Shown one piece after another: positions 23,550 through 32,783 of a stretch of 42,518 bases of DNA. The notes beneath the pieces were generated by a model. It had not been told where the DNA came from and made no database searches. It saw only the letters and a list, made by a program, of their open reading frames with translations. The DNA comes from an uncultured Lachnospiraceae bacterium (lineage in GTDB: Bacteria; Bacillota; Clostridia; Lachnospirales; Lachnospiraceae), in the NCBI GenBank assembly GCA_905234595.1, contig CAJOID010000007.1, positions 1 to 42,518 of the forward strand, read 5' to 3'. The translations under genes were made by a program, and so were the position numbers. The stretch's first letter is position 1, and every line of letters starts with the position of its first letter.

Positions 23550-26124
23550 AATTCATTCCCGGGCGTCCGTGACATGCCTTAAATTTCTTGCCGGATCCGC
23601 AGGGGCAGGGATCGTTTGGATATACCTTCTGCTCTGCACGTCTGACGGGGCCTCTGGCCACAGTGTCGTCCTTGTTGGTACCGGTAACCTTGGCTACCTG
23701 CTCACGCTCTACCTTCTGCTCGATCTTGACTCTCATCAGCAGTCTGACCGTATCCTCACGGATATTCTGAGTCATCTCATCGAACATGTCATAAGCGCTC
23801 ATCTTGTATTCTACGAGAGGATCCTTCTGGCCGTATGCCTGCAGGCCGATACCCTGACGCAGCTGATCCATATCATCGATATGGTCCATCCACTTGCGGT
23901 CGATGACCTTCAGCAGGATCACACGCTCTATCTCACGGATGGCTTCGGGCTCGGGGAATTCGGCTTCCTTGGCTTCATAGAGCTTCACTGCCTCTTCCTT
24001 GAGTTTCTGCTTGAGCTCGTTCATGTTCTTCAGGCCGCTCACACGCTCGGGAGTCAGTGGCTCAAGAGGTATGATGGGCAGCAGAAGCTGGTTAAGTTCG
24101 CCGAGCTCCCATCCGTCCGGACCGGAGTCATCGCTGATAGCCGTATCTATGCTGTTCTCTACTATATCGGTGATGTACTTATAGATGACATCACGCATAC
24201 TCTCACCGTCTAAGACCTTGCGGCGCTCTTCGTATACTATCTCACGCTGTTCGTTGTTGACCTGGTCGTATTCGAGGAGGTTCTTACGTATACCGAAGTT
24301 GTTGGACTCGATCTTGCGCTGTGCGCCTTCTATGGCCTTGGTCAGCGAACTGTGCTGTATCTCCTGTCCCTCGGGTATACCGAGTGCATTGAACATGCTG
24401 ATCATCTTTTCCGATCCGAACAGTCTCATCAGATCATCCTCGAGAGAGAGGTAGAATCTGGATTCACCGGGATCACCCTGACGTCCGGCACGTCCACGCA
24501 GCTGGTTATCTATACGTCTGGATTCATGACGTTCGGTACCTATGATATTGAGGCCGCCCACACGTCTGGATATCTCATCCAGCTTGATATCCGTACCACG
24601 ACCGGCCATATTGGTCGCGATCGTCACGGCTCCGTGTACGCCGGCATCGGCTACTATCTCAGCCTCGAGTTCATGGAACTTCGCATTCAGGACCTTATGC
24701 TCTATACCGCGCTTGATCAGCAGTTTGGATATTTCTTCGGATGCATCGATATTGATTGTACCCACAAGCACGGGCTGATCCTTGGCATGAGCCTGTACTA
24801 CGGCTTCGACTACGGCCGCCAGTTTCTCCTTGCGGGTCTTGTATACGAGATCCTGATGATCGATACGCTTTACGGGACGGTTGGTAGGTATCTCAACGAC
24901 GTCCATGTAGTAGATATCACGGAACTCTTTCTCCTCTGTAAGAGCGGTACCGGTCATACCTGCTTTCTTCTCGAATTTATTGAAGAAGTTCTGGAATGTG
25001 ATCGTAGCCAGAGTCTTGGATTCTCTCTTGACCTTAACGTGCTCCTTGGCCTCGATAGCCTGATGCAGACCGTCGGAATAACGGCGTCCCGGCATGATAC
25101 GTCCGGTGAACTCATCGACTATGAGCACCTGATCGTCCCTGACCACATAGTCCTGGTCTCTGAACATCAGGTTATGTGCGCGCAGAGCCAGTATGATATT
25201 ATGCTGGATCTCAAGGTTCTCGGGATCGGCGAAGTTATCTATCTGGAAGAAACGCTCGACCTTCTCCACACCCTGCTGGGTGAGGTTTACGACCTTGTCC
25301 TTCTCGTTGACTATGAAGTCACCAGTCTCTTCCTTGACAATGCCCATAATGGCATCCATCTTGGTCATCTCTTCCATATCCTCGCCGCGCTTCATCTGGC
25401 GGGCCAGAATATCGCATGCTTCATACAGTTTGGTGGACTTACCCGACTGACCGGATATAATCAGAGGAGTCCTGGCCTCATCTATGAGCACCGAGTCGAC
25501 CTCATCGATGATGGCGTAATGCAATCCGCGCAGAACCAGCTGTTCCTTGTAGATGACCATGTTGTCACGCAGGTAATCAAAGCCGAGTTCATTATTGGTA
25601 ACGTATGTTATGTCACAATTATATGCGGCTCTCCTCTCTTCCTGATTCATGGAATTGAGAACAACTCCGACCGTCAGACCGAGGAACTGATGTACCTGTC
25701 CCATCCACTCGGCGTCACGCTTGGCCAGATAGTCATTGACCGTGACCACATGTACTCCCTTGCCCTCAAGCGCATTCAGATATGCGGGGCAGGTAGATAC
25801 GAGTGTCTTACCTTCACCTGTACGCATCTCGGCGATACGGCCCTGATGAAGAATGATACCGCCTGCAAGCTGTACGCGGAAGTGCTCCATATTCAGCACT
25901 CTCTTCGCAGCTTCCCGGACAGTGGCAAAAGCCTCCGGAAGCAGATCGTCGAGAGTCTCTCCACGCTCCAACCTGTTCTTAAACTCTGATGTCTTATCAC
26001 GCAGCTGCTCATCGGTCAGAGACTGCATGATCGTCCTGTATCTCTCGATCTCGTCGAGTACAGGCTCGATCCTTTTGAACTCTCTCTCGGAATGGGTACC
26101 GAATATCTTTTCAACTAAACTCAT
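23548..26124 (-). CDS. secA: Preprotein translocase ATPase SecA
   Basis: SecA drives Sec-dependent protein export by ATP hydrolysis. At 858 aa it is of normal length. It shows the N-terminal [15 protein letters not shown], Walker [18 protein letters not shown], Walker [21 protein letters not shown], the DEAD-type motor parts [13 protein letters not shown] and [25 protein letters not shown], and the C-terminal zinc tail [19 protein letters not shown] that contacts SecB-like partners or ribosomes. It begins 11 bases after the Na/Pi cotransporter stop and is followed by prfB. Confidence 0.98.
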   Translation of the reverse strand: MSLVEKIFGTHSEREFKRIEPVLDEIERYRTIMQSLTDEQLRDKTSEFKNRLERGETLDDLLPEAFATVREAAKRVLNMEHFRVQLAGGIILHQGRIAEMRTGEGKTLVSTCPAYLNALEGKGVHVVTVNDYLAKRDAEWMGQVHQFLGLTVGVVLNSMNQEERRAAYNCDITYVTNNELGFDYLRDNMVIYKEQLVLRGLHYAIIDEVDSVLIDEARTPLIISGQSGKSTKLYEACDILARQMKRGEDMEEMTKMDAIMGIVKEETGDFIVNEKDKVVNLTQQGVEKVERFFQIDNFADPENLEIQHNIILALRAHNLMFRDQDYVVRDDQVLIVDEFTGRIMPGRRYSDGLHQAIEAKEHVKVKRESKTLATITFQNFFNKFEKKAGMTGTALTEEKEFRDIYYMDVVEIPTNRPVKRIDHQDLVYKTRKEKLAAVVEAVVQAHAKDQPVLVGTINIDASEEISKLLIKRGIEHKVLNAKFHELEAEIVADAGVHGAVTIATNMAGRGTDIKLDEISRRVGGLNIIGTERHESRRIDNQLRGRAGRQGDPGESRFYLSLEDDLMRLFGSEKMISMFNALGIPEGQEIQHSSLTKAIEGAQRKIESNNFGIRKNLLEYDQVNNEQREIVYEERRKVLDGESMRDVIYKYITDIVENSIDTAISDDSGPDGWELGELNQLLLPIIPLEPLTPERVSGLKNMNELKQKLKEEAVKLYEAKEAEFPEPEAIREIERVILLKVIDRKWMDHIDDMDQLRQGIGLQAYGQKDPLVEYKMSAYDMFDEMTQNIREDTVRLLMRVKIEQKVEREQVAKVTGTNKDDTVARGPVRRAEQKVYPNDPCPCGSGKKFKACHGRPGMN

Positions 26125-26135
26125 GTATTAAACCT

Positions 26136-28154
26136 CTACTTCTTGGATTTGCCGCGATTCTTGTCGTCTTTGGAGGATTTTGCCGACTTGCTCTTGCTGT
26201 CGGACTTGTTCTTCTTGTCGGTTTTATCGGCCTTTTCGCTCTTATCGGTTTTTGCCGGCTTATCGGTCGTTTTGACTGTTTTATCAATTTTAACGAACTT
26301 GGCAGGTTTTGCTTCCTTCTCGGGCTTCTCTTCTTTATCTTCTTTCTTGCGTTTGATATCGAGCTGAGCCAGTTCATCGAAGTACAGGATGTGTGCCGAT
26401 CTGTACTCGTCGTTGAAGTTCTGATCGTCTCCCGAGTGCAGATGGAATATGTACTCGTGACTCTCTCCCATCTGATCGGGTATGGCTCTGGCCACTACGC
26501 TCACACCGACATTGGAACATACATCGGAAATCCTCTCGATATCCACCAGCAGATTCATGAATATGACGCCCACATCGATACTGCACTTGCCGTTTCTCAA
26601 TCGTTCCAGATGCCTGTCTCTGAGAGCCTCGACCATATCATCCACGACCTCTTCGAGAGGTTCGATATGCTTGGCTGCATCCACATCCTGCTTCTCAAAT
26701 GCATTCTGAGTCCTGGTGAGTATGTTTTCGATCAGGCCGTTCACCACCCCCAGCTCACTCTGAGCCTTGTGAGAGAACTCCAGACCGGAATCATGCATAT
26801 TATGAGCGGCTTCGGCGATGTTCATCGCATGGTCGCCCAGTCTCTCGAACTCGGTCACCAGCTTATAGTACTGATCCATGACCGATACATGAGTATCCAG
26901 GGATACATGAGGCGACAGCTGCGTGAGGTAGGTGCTCACCCTGTCGGCGAGCATATCTATATTGATCTCCTCCTCGCTGATCTCGTTCCAGCTGGTCTCA
27001 CTATACTCGGACAGCATGGCCATGGCCTTCTGAATATTATCACGGGATGACTTGAACATGGTATCAAGTACCGTAAAGCATCCCTGAAGTGCCAGAGCCG
27101 GAGTGTTATAGAATGCCGGGTTGAGTGACTCGAGCAGCTCGGTGTACTTGTTTGATGTATCCTGCACATCATCACGTATGATCTTTTTGCTCAGTTTCTC
27201 ATATACAGGGATCATCGGGAACAGGAGGACCGCGCTGCATAAGTTGATCACTGAGTGCGTGTTGGCCACAACGCCGGAGGTGGCGGTCATGTTCCAGATA
27301 TTATCAAGTGCTCCGCTGTAACGGAGTATGGGAATGATTATGAACACCAGCAGAGTCTTGGACAGGTTGAACAGGATGTCAACGATACCGACTCTCTTCG
27401 CGTCAGCCTTGGCTCCGATGGAGCACACTATCGCGGTAGTAACGCAGTCACCCAGATATACACCGGCTACTATGGAATATATGGCATTGAACTTCATCAC
27501 GCCCGAAGCGGAGAAAGCCTGCAGGATACCGATGGTAGCGGATGAACTCTGCAGAATGAACGCAACCGAAGCACCTGACAGATATCCAAGCACCGGATTG
27601 CCTCCGAGACCTGTGAACAGATGCTCGAGCTTGCCTGACTCGACCAGCACGCCTACGGCTCCGGTCATGTTCATCAGACCCGAGAAAAGAATACCGAATC
27701 CGATGGCGATATTACCGATGGACCTGGAATTCTTGAACGATAAGCCCATGATGATCACTATACCGATTATCAGAGCGATAGGTGCCAGTGTAGACGGCTT
27801 AAAGATCTGCAGCCATCCGGTAGACGAAGAATCTATATCGATCAGACGGATGATCTGTCCCGTGACGGTCGTACCTACATTGGCTCCGATCACTATACCA
27901 AGAGACTGTCTGAGAGTGATGATACCGGCCGCCACCAGACCCGATGTGATGACTATGGTCGCGGTTGAAGACTGTATGAGCGCAGTCACACCAACACCGA
28001 GCAGAAATGCTTTGAAGAAATTATTCGTGACTTTCTCCATGATCGCTTTGAGCGCGCCGGAGGAGCTCTCTTTGAGTCCGTCTCCCATCAGACGCATTCC
28101 GTACAGGAACATGGCAAGTCCGCCGAATAAAGTTAATATACTAAAAAAATCCAT
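26136..28154 (-). CDS. Na+/phosphate cotransporter family protein with PhoU domain and Lys-rich tail
   Basis: The 672-aa protein has two inverted Na/Pi cotransporter membrane repeats with the signature GVGVTALIQSSTATIVI (N-terminal) and SVAFILQSSSATIGI (second), each a Gln-Ser-Ser motif at the substrate site. A PhoU-like cytosolic helical domain follows (~350-580; LVTEFERLGDHAMNIAEA and LVDIERISDVCSNVG). The last ~80 residues are almost only Lys, Asp, Ser, Thr, Glu and Ala, strongly basic and probably disordered. The usual role is phosphate uptake or homeostasis. It is the first gene of the secA-prfB transcript, with its own promoter. Confidence 0.92.
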   Translation of the reverse strand: MDFFSILTLFGGLAMFLYGMRLMGDGLKESSSGALKAIMEKVTNNFFKAFLLGVGVTALIQSSTATIVITSGLVAAGIITLRQSLGIVIGANVGTTVTGQIIRLIDIDSSSTGWLQIFKPSTLAPIALIIGIVIIMGLSFKNSRSIGNIAIGFGILFSGLMNMTGAVGVLVESGKLEHLFTGLGGNPVLGYLSGASVAFILQSSSATIGILQAFSASGVMKFNAIYSIVAGVYLGDCVTTAIVCSIGAKADAKRVGIVDILFNLSKTLLVFIIIPILRYSGALDNIWNMTATSGVVANTHSVINLCSAVLLFPMIPVYEKLSKKIIRDDVQDTSNKYTELLESLNPAFYNTPALALQGCFTVLDTMFKSSRDNIQKAMAMLSEYSETSWNEISEEEINIDMLADRVSTYLTQLSPHVSLDTHVSVMDQYYKLVTEFERLGDHAMNIAEAAHNMHDSGLEFSHKAQSELGVVNGLIENILTRTQNAFEKQDVDAAKHIEPLEEVVDDMVEALRDRHLERLRNGKCSIDVGVIFMNLLVDIERISDVCSNVGVSVVARAIPDQMGESHEYIFHLHSGDDQNFNDEYRSAHILYFDELAQLDIKRKKEDKEEKPEKEAKPAKFVKIDKTVKTTDKPAKTDKSEKADKTDKKNKSDSKSKSAKSSKDDKNRGKSKK

Positions 28155-28182
28155 GTCTTCTTCCCTTTTTACCCCAAACTAT

Positions 28183-28210
28183 ATAATACCACAAATAGCC
28201 AAACTCACAA
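28183..28210 (-). promoter_or_regulatory. Promoter of the cotransporter-secA-prfB transcript
   Basis: Minus strand -35 TTGTGA (28205-28210) and -10 TATTAT (28183-28188), 16-base spacer. It is moderately close to consensus and about 28 bases before the start codon. Confidence 0.55.
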
Positions 28211-28256
28211 CAAAAACAGTACCCCCGATCTGTTGTGTTTTTCGACAAAAAAGAGA

Positions 28257-28284
28257 TTGACATAATTCGGTAAACTTATATAAT
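28257..28284 (+). promoter_or_regulatory. Promoter of queT
   Basis: Perfect TTGACA (28257-28262) and perfect TATAAT (28279-28284) with a 16-base spacer. Transcription should begin near 28291, at the first base of the riboswitch. Confidence 0.85.
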
Positions 28285-28290
28285 TAGACA

Positions 28291-28330
28291 GTCAGTTCGA
28301 AACCTTCCTGACATAAAACAAAACTACAGG
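28291..28330 (+). promoter_or_regulatory. preQ1-I riboswitch
   Basis: P1 is GTCAG (28291-28295) pairing with CTGAC (28308-28312) around a TTCGAAACCTTC loop. An A-rich tail, ATAAAACAAAACTAC, follows, and AGGT can pair with ACCT of the loop to make the H-type pseudoknot. This is the compact preQ1-I layout, placed directly between a consensus promoter and queT, whose product imports queuosine precursors. Binding would be expected to lower queT expression. The ligand is inferred from structure and context. Confidence 0.8.
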
Positions 28331-28364
28331 TGCATCGGGCCGCAGGGTTCGAGAGAGGAGAAAA

Positions 28365-28865
28365 ATGAGTAAGAAAGCCAAATACATCGCTCAGGGCGCG
28401 ATGATCGCAGCCCTCTATGTGGTATTGACGCTGGTCGCCAATGCCTTCGGTCTGGCAAATGCCACCATCCAGGTCAGGATATCCGAAGCACTCACCGTCC
28501 TGCCGTTCTTCACCCCCGCAGCCATACCCGGATTATTCGTCGGATGCATTCTGAGTAACATACTCACGGGATGTCTCCCGCTCGATACCGTGTTCGGATC
28601 ACTCGCTACACTGCTGGGAGCGTTTGGAACATATATCATCAGCCGTAAACTCAAACATAATAAAACGGCACAGTGGCTTGCGCCCGTGCCGTCCATAATC
28701 GCAAATATGCTGATAGTGCCGTTTGTTCTGGCCTATGTATACAGATTTGAAGGATCGATTCCATATTTTATGTTAACCGTTGGAATTGGAGAAGTGATCT
28801 CCTGCGGTTTCCTCGGTCTGGTGCTGCTGTATGCACTGAACAACCGTAAAGACGAACTGTTCTGA
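28365..28865 (+). CDS. queT: QueT-type queuosine-precursor transporter (ECF S component)
   Basis: The 166-aa membrane protein has about five or six helices and starts AKYIAQGAMIAALYVVLTLVA, with VRISEALTVLPFFTPAAIPGLFVGCILSNIL, the QueT family core. It binds preQ1 or a related precursor and works with a shared ECF energizing module encoded elsewhere. It has a preQ1-I riboswitch and a consensus promoter upstream; GAGAGGAG precedes ATG 28365. It ends 7 bases before the convergent citrate synthase stop with no obvious terminator between. Confidence 0.93.
   Translation: MSKKAKYIAQGAMIAALYVVLTLVANAFGLANATIQVRISEALTVLPFFTPAAIPGLFVGCILSNILTGCLPLDTVFGSLATLLGAFGTYIISRKLKHNKTAQWLAPVPSIIANMLIVPFVLAYVYRFEGSIPYFMLTVGIGEVISCGFLGLVLLYALNNRKDELF
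28768..28778 (-). repeat. GGTTAACATAA motif, copy 8
   Basis: Exact 11-mer on the minus strand within queT, where the coding strand reads ATG TTA ACC. Confidence 0.8.
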
Positions 28866-28872
28866 GTCAAGC

Positions 28873-30267
28873 TCATCTCTTATCTACGGGTACGTAGTCG
28901 ATATGGTGTCCGACGTACTTATATGCCGGACGTATGATCTTGGATGTGTTCATGAGCTCCTCGAGCCTGTGAGCACACCATCCGGGCATACGAGCTATCG
29001 CGAATATCGGTGTGAACAGTTCTTCGGGGATATCCAGCATCGAATATACGAATCCGGAGTAGAAATCCACATTCGGGCAGACGTTCTTATTGAGTCTGCG
29101 TCTCTCCATGATCATCTCACCCGCTATGGATTCAACATTCTCATACAGGGCGAACTCATCCATCATGCCCTTCTCCTGCGCCAGGCTGCGGGCATATTCC
29201 TTGAGGATGACCTCCCTGGGATCGGACAGTGAGTATACGGCATGTCCCATACCGTATATCAGACCTGCCTTGTCAAATGTCTTCTTATCCAGGATGTCGC
29301 TTAAGTAAGACGACAGTTTGTCCTTATCGTTCCAGTCCTTCACATGCTCCTTGATATCCTTGAACATATTCTGGACCTTGATATTGGCGCCACCGTGGCG
29401 GGGACCCTTCAGCGATCCTATGGATGCTGCTATCGACGAATATGTATCCGTACCTGAGGATGTGACCACATGAGTGGTAAATGTGGAATTATTACCGCCG
29501 CCATGCTCGGCATGCAGGATAAGTGCTATATCCAGTACTCTCGCCTCGAGCTCGGTGAAATTACCGTCAGGTCTGAGCATATACAGGATATTCTCGGCCA
29601 TCGAACGTCCCGGCTGGGGATTACGGATCATCAGTGTCTCATTTCTGCGGAAATGACAATATGAATTGTATGAATACACAGCGATCAGAGGGAGCTTATT
29701 GATGAGTTCCAGACTCTGTCTGAGTACGTTGGCCGGTGAGATGTCATCAGGTGCGACATCATAGGTGTACAGAGTCAGCACGCATCTCTGCAGTGCGTTC
29801 ATGATGTTGCCGTTGGAGGCCTTCATGACAACGTCACGGATGAATCTGTTGTTGAGTTCCTGAAGTTCATCGGCCACCTTGAGATAATGCTTCATGTCCT
29901 TCTCACTGGGGAGATGACCGAACATCAGCAGATAACTGGTCTCTTCGAATCCGAACTTACGGCCTTCCATTCCCTTCACGATATCCTGAACGTTTACGCC
30001 CTGATAATACAGTGAACCGTCCGCAGGTATCTTGTATCCGTTCTGCAGGTCAAAAGCCACTACGTCGGATATCTCCGTCAGACCTGTCAGGACTCCCTTC
30101 CCGGCCGAATCACGCAGTCCGCGCTTCACATCGTATTCCAGATAAAGGTTCTGGTCTATGCCGACCGTCTTCATGAGCTCTTTCTCAAGGAATTCTATGT
30201 CCTTGCGGACCTCGCCCATGTCCTCTATACCTGGTAATTCTATTTCCAAATTCTCCTCTTCAAACAT
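28873..30267 (-). CDS. Citrate synthase
   Basis: It condenses oxaloacetate with acetyl-CoA. The 464-aa protein has the family landmarks ILHAEHGGGNNSTFTTHVV (first catalytic histidine), GSLKGPRHGGANIKV, YGMGHAVYSLSDPRE (second histidine region) and VDFYSGFVYSMLDIPEELFTPIFAIARMPGWCAH with the catalytic Asp. ATG 30267 is used because AAAGGGGG lies 8 bases upstream; a GTG eight codons earlier is less likely. It lies downstream of the patatin gene (26-base gap) and may be read with it. A 2-methylcitrate synthase cannot be excluded, but no prp genes are present. Confidence 0.92.
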   Translation of the reverse strand: MFEEENLEIELPGIEDMGEVRKDIEFLEKELMKTVGIDQNLYLEYDVKRGLRDSAGKGVLTGLTEISDVVAFDLQNGYKIPADGSLYYQGVNVQDIVKGMEGRKFGFEETSYLLMFGHLPSEKDMKHYLKVADELQELNNRFIRDVVMKASNGNIMNALQRCVLTLYTYDVAPDDISPANVLRQSLELINKLPLIAVYSYNSYCHFRRNETLMIRNPQPGRSMAENILYMLRPDGNFTELEARVLDIALILHAEHGGGNNSTFTTHVVTSSGTDTYSSIAASIGSLKGPRHGGANIKVQNMFKDIKEHVKDWNDKDKLSSYLSDILDKKTFDKAGLIYGMGHAVYSLSDPREVILKEYARSLAQEKGMMDEFALYENVESIAGEMIMERRRLNKNVCPNVDFYSGFVYSMLDIPEELFTPIFAIARMPGWCAHRLEELMNTSKIIRPAYKYVGHHIDYVPVDKR

Positions 30268-30293
30268 CTGATATGCCCCCTTTTGTCTCACTA

Positions 30294-31139
30294 TTATATC
30301 AGATAATCCTTCACTTCATCTATCCTGCGTCCGGCAGCCACCCTGCCGAGGAGATACACACGCTCGAGTTCGGCGGGATTCTTCTCTGCAGCACCTATGT
30401 TCAGCGGAGCTTCGGGCCTGATGACCAGGGCGGCGCCTTCCGCCTCACGGTTCCTGATATACTCTTTCTCGTCATTATACATCACATAGCGCTCCTGCAT
30501 AGCCCGGATCATGCCGGGATACCTGTGCAGGGAAGCTTTGATCAGACGCATGTTGCGCTGAGGCTGCTTGACATAGTCTGCAGGCTGGGTCTCTATGACC
30601 ACGTTACGGTCGTATCCGCGGTCCTCCATGAACTTCAGAGGTATGGAGTCGGACATGCCGCCGTCTAAATATTTGTTGCCGCGGATCTCCACGGGTCTGG
30701 ATACGACAGGTATCGAGGCACTGGCCCTGATCCATTCTATATCCTCGGCGGGACTGTGGTCACATCTGTGATATACGGGCATACCCGTACGGACATCGGT
30801 CACCACACAATAGAACTCCATCGGGTCCGCATAGAAGGTGTCCGTATCCCAGACATCGAGTTCAAAGGGCAGCGTACCGTAACAGAATTCCACATTATAC
30901 AGATCTCCCGTGGTGATCAGCGATTTCATGCTCACATAACGCTTGTCATTGCAATATTTCTTGTTATACCGGAGCGGTCGCCCTATCTGGTGGGATTTAT
31001 AATTGATACCAAAAGCGGCGCCCGCCGATACACCTACCGCTCCGTCAAAAGTGATGCCGTGCTCCATGAACACATCCATGACTCCGCAGGTAAACATACC
31101 GCGCATTGCGCCGCCTTCAAGTATAAGTCCTTTTTTCAT
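30294..31139 (-). CDS. Patatin-like phospholipase family protein
   Basis: This 281-aa protein is a serine lipid acyl hydrolase by motif. The oxyanion loop is KKGLILEGGAMRGMFTCGVMDVF, the nucleophile serine is in GAVGVSAGAAFG (G-x-S-x-G), and the dyad Asp is in KYLDGGMSDSIPLKF. Substrate and location are unknown; there is no signal peptide, so it is probably cytosolic or membrane-associated. ATG 31139 follows AGGAAG at 8 bases; a GTG three codons earlier is less likely. A clear promoter lies upstream. Confidence 0.92.
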   Translation of the reverse strand: MKKGLILEGGAMRGMFTCGVMDVFMEHGITFDGAVGVSAGAAFGINYKSHQIGRPLRYNKKYCNDKRYVSMKSLITTGDLYNVEFCYGTLPFELDVWDTDTFYADPMEFYCVVTDVRTGMPVYHRCDHSPAEDIEWIRASASIPVVSRPVEIRGNKYLDGGMSDSIPLKFMEDRGYDRNVVIETQPADYVKQPQRNMRLIKASLHRYPGMIRAMQERYVMYNDEKEYIRNREAEGAALVIRPEAPLNIGAAEKNPAELERVYLLGRVAAGRRIDEVKDYLI

Positions 31140-31170
31140 GATATCCACTTCCTATTGTCGTAATAATCAC

Positions 31171-31199
31171 AATATAAGTGGTAATCGAAAACCAGTCAA
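31171..31199 (-). promoter_or_regulatory. Promoter for the patatin gene
   Basis: Minus strand -35 TTGACT (31194-31199) and -10 TATATT (31171-31176) with a 17-base spacer. It overlaps the last codon of the CPBP gene. Confidence 0.7.
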
Positions 31200-32050
31200 G
31201 TTTCAAGTATCCTGCCGATATGGCGGGTCTCAAAAAACATATCCCTCTTCACCCATACTATGATGGCTGTGGCGATAAATACCACTATCGTCTCCACGCA
31301 CTTGGTTTCCGGTGTCATGGCTATCTTCTCCTGCATGAAATTAACGAACAGATGAAATACGATGCACGCCAGGATCGAGCGGTCGCTCGCCAGATATACC
31401 CATGTGATGATGAATCCCATCGGGATCGCACTTACGAAGAAATTGATCACAAACAGCGGATTGACCATAAGTCCGGCCTGATAAGTCCCCTGTATGAAGA
31501 TAAGCGGGAAATGCCAGAATGACCATATGGCCCCGAATATGACCGACTCCCAGAACCAGTTCATGTAGTTGCCGATCGAATCCTCACAGTAACCCTTCCA
31601 GCCTATCTCCTCAAGAACTGATGCGATGATGATCGTAAACAGCGCTCCGGCTATGCCGACACCCGTAAAGTTGAAATCCGACGTGAAGGCAAACTGGTCT
31701 GCTGACTGTCCGAACGCCAGAGATAAGAGGATCGAGCATACCACGATCAGCGCAAAGACTATGACCGACAGTAGCACATTCAGCCATTTAACCTTGTAGA
31801 ATCCGAATATCTTGGCCTTCAGGTCGGCTTTCAGCGCCTCAGATCCGGATGTCATGATGAACACGGTCGATACCACGGCCGGAGATATCAGGCCCAGGAG
31901 CATGAGTACTACCGAGATATCTTCCGGAAGAAATATGGCAGGTACCCAGAATATCCATGTGAATAGATAGGCCATCGCAAAGTACAATACCGGTCTGTAC
32001 CTGTAGCCTTTGTTTCCGTCTGTAGTGATGGTTTTGGTCTGTTCGTTCAT
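31196..32050 (-). CDS. CPBP-family intramembrane metalloprotease
   Basis: The 284-aa protein has about eight hydrophobic helices and the CPBP (Abi) motifs: VLEEIGWKGYCEDSIG (Glu-Glu pair and Arg/Lys), WSFWHFPLIF (Phe-x-x-x-His) and CIVFHLFVNF (His/Asn). These are membrane proteases for prenyl-processing or bacteriocin-immunity-like roles. The gene overlaps the end of the deleted MFS gene by 4 bases and was presumably co-expressed with it under the TetR regulator. The substrate is unknown. Confidence 0.88.
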   Translation of the reverse strand: MNEQTKTITTDGNKGYRYRPVLYFAMAYLFTWIFWVPAIFLPEDISVVLMLLGLISPAVVSTVFIMTSGSEALKADLKAKIFGFYKVKWLNVLLSVIVFALIVVCSILLSLAFGQSADQFAFTSDFNFTGVGIAGALFTIIIASVLEEIGWKGYCEDSIGNYMNWFWESVIFGAIWSFWHFPLIFIQGTYQAGLMVNPLFVINFFVSAIPMGFIITWVYLASDRSILACIVFHLFVNFMQEKIAMTPETKCVETIVVFIATAIIVWVKRDMFFETRHIGRILET

Positions 32051-32672
32051 TGTGTATTCCTTTCTGTGATGAGTTCACTGCGGTACTCCAGATTGCGGAT
32101 CCTGCCCGAGAAAAGCAGGAGCAACGATACTGCTATTAGCATAACACCCGATATCCCAATTATCATGGCCGATCCCCGGCCCACTCCGATGCCCCGCATA
32201 CTCCCCACACAGTCTGCCAGTATACCTGACATCGCATATGCGGGGATATATCCGAGCTGAGATATGAAACCTATTCATCCGTCAGCAGATCGGTGACAGT
32301 AGCTCTGTATGCAGGTTCGAGAAGAGATGAGAAGACCGCGCTGATAAACACGCCCAGACATATCTGCCAGAGTTCCGGCTCAGATGTCATCATAATGATA
32401 AGGATGTACAGGATACCCAGAGCGGAACAGCCGTCTCCTATCATCATGAGAGTTCTCCTGTCATACAGATCTGCGAGCACTCCGGCCGGAACCGATAAAA
32501 GAAGCGTGGGCAGAAATCCCAGCAGAGTAACGAGAGCCATCTGAGCTGCACTGCCCGTCCTGTTAAAGACCCAGACACCGAGTCCGAAGCTCGTAAGTCC
32601 GCCGCCGATCTGGGATATCAGGTCTCCCGCCCAGATGATCATAAACTTTTTGTAGTTTGATTCCTGTTTCAT
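32047..32672 (-). pseudogene. MFS transporter with large internal deletion
   Basis: The N-terminal third of a drug/macrolide-type MFS permease reads from ATG 32672: WAGDLISQIGGGLTSFGLGVWVF, FLPTLLLSVPAGVLADLYDRRTLMMIGD, ending ATVTDLLTDE and stop near 32271. The last helices continue in another frame as GFISQLGYIPAYAMSGILADCVG and MIIGISGVMLIAVSLLLLFSGRI, ending by overlap with the CPBP start. About 250 residues expected between them are missing and the frames do not match, so no working transporter can be made. The TetR regulator and matching operators still flank it. Confidence 0.85.
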
Positions 32673-32693
32673 GTTTTCCTTTTCCTGTTTTCG

Positions 32694-32710
32694 ACCGACC
32701 GTCTGTCGGT
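32694..32710. promoter_or_regulatory. TetR operator before the MFS gene
   Basis: ACCGAC, five bases, GTCGGT. It has the same arms and length as the operator at 33425 in front of the tetR gene, 22 bases before the MFS start. Confidence 0.8.
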
Positions 32711-32761
32711 AATGTCGTATTTTTTAAGGAAACCTGCATGGCTTCCTTTTTGTGGTTTATA

Positions 32762-32772
32762 TTATGTTAACC
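32762..32772 (-). repeat. GGTTAACATAA motif, copy 9
   Basis: Exact 11-mer on the minus strand, 12 bases after the tetR stop codon. Confidence 0.8.
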
Positions 32773-32783
32773 TTTTATCCTGA

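Noticed and set aside
24352-25989. 545-codon open frame on the plus strand opposite secA
   Set aside because: It is the exact reverse of a fully conserved secA and has no ribosome site; long antisense frames arise from the codon usage. The same applies to the frames opposite argB (14272-15429) and the histidine kinase (8527-9462).
32720-32755. Hairpin with AAGGAA and TTCCTT arms between tetR and the MFS gene
   Set aside because: The T-run is on the plus strand, where no gene ends, so it does not work as a terminator for the minus-strand tetR.
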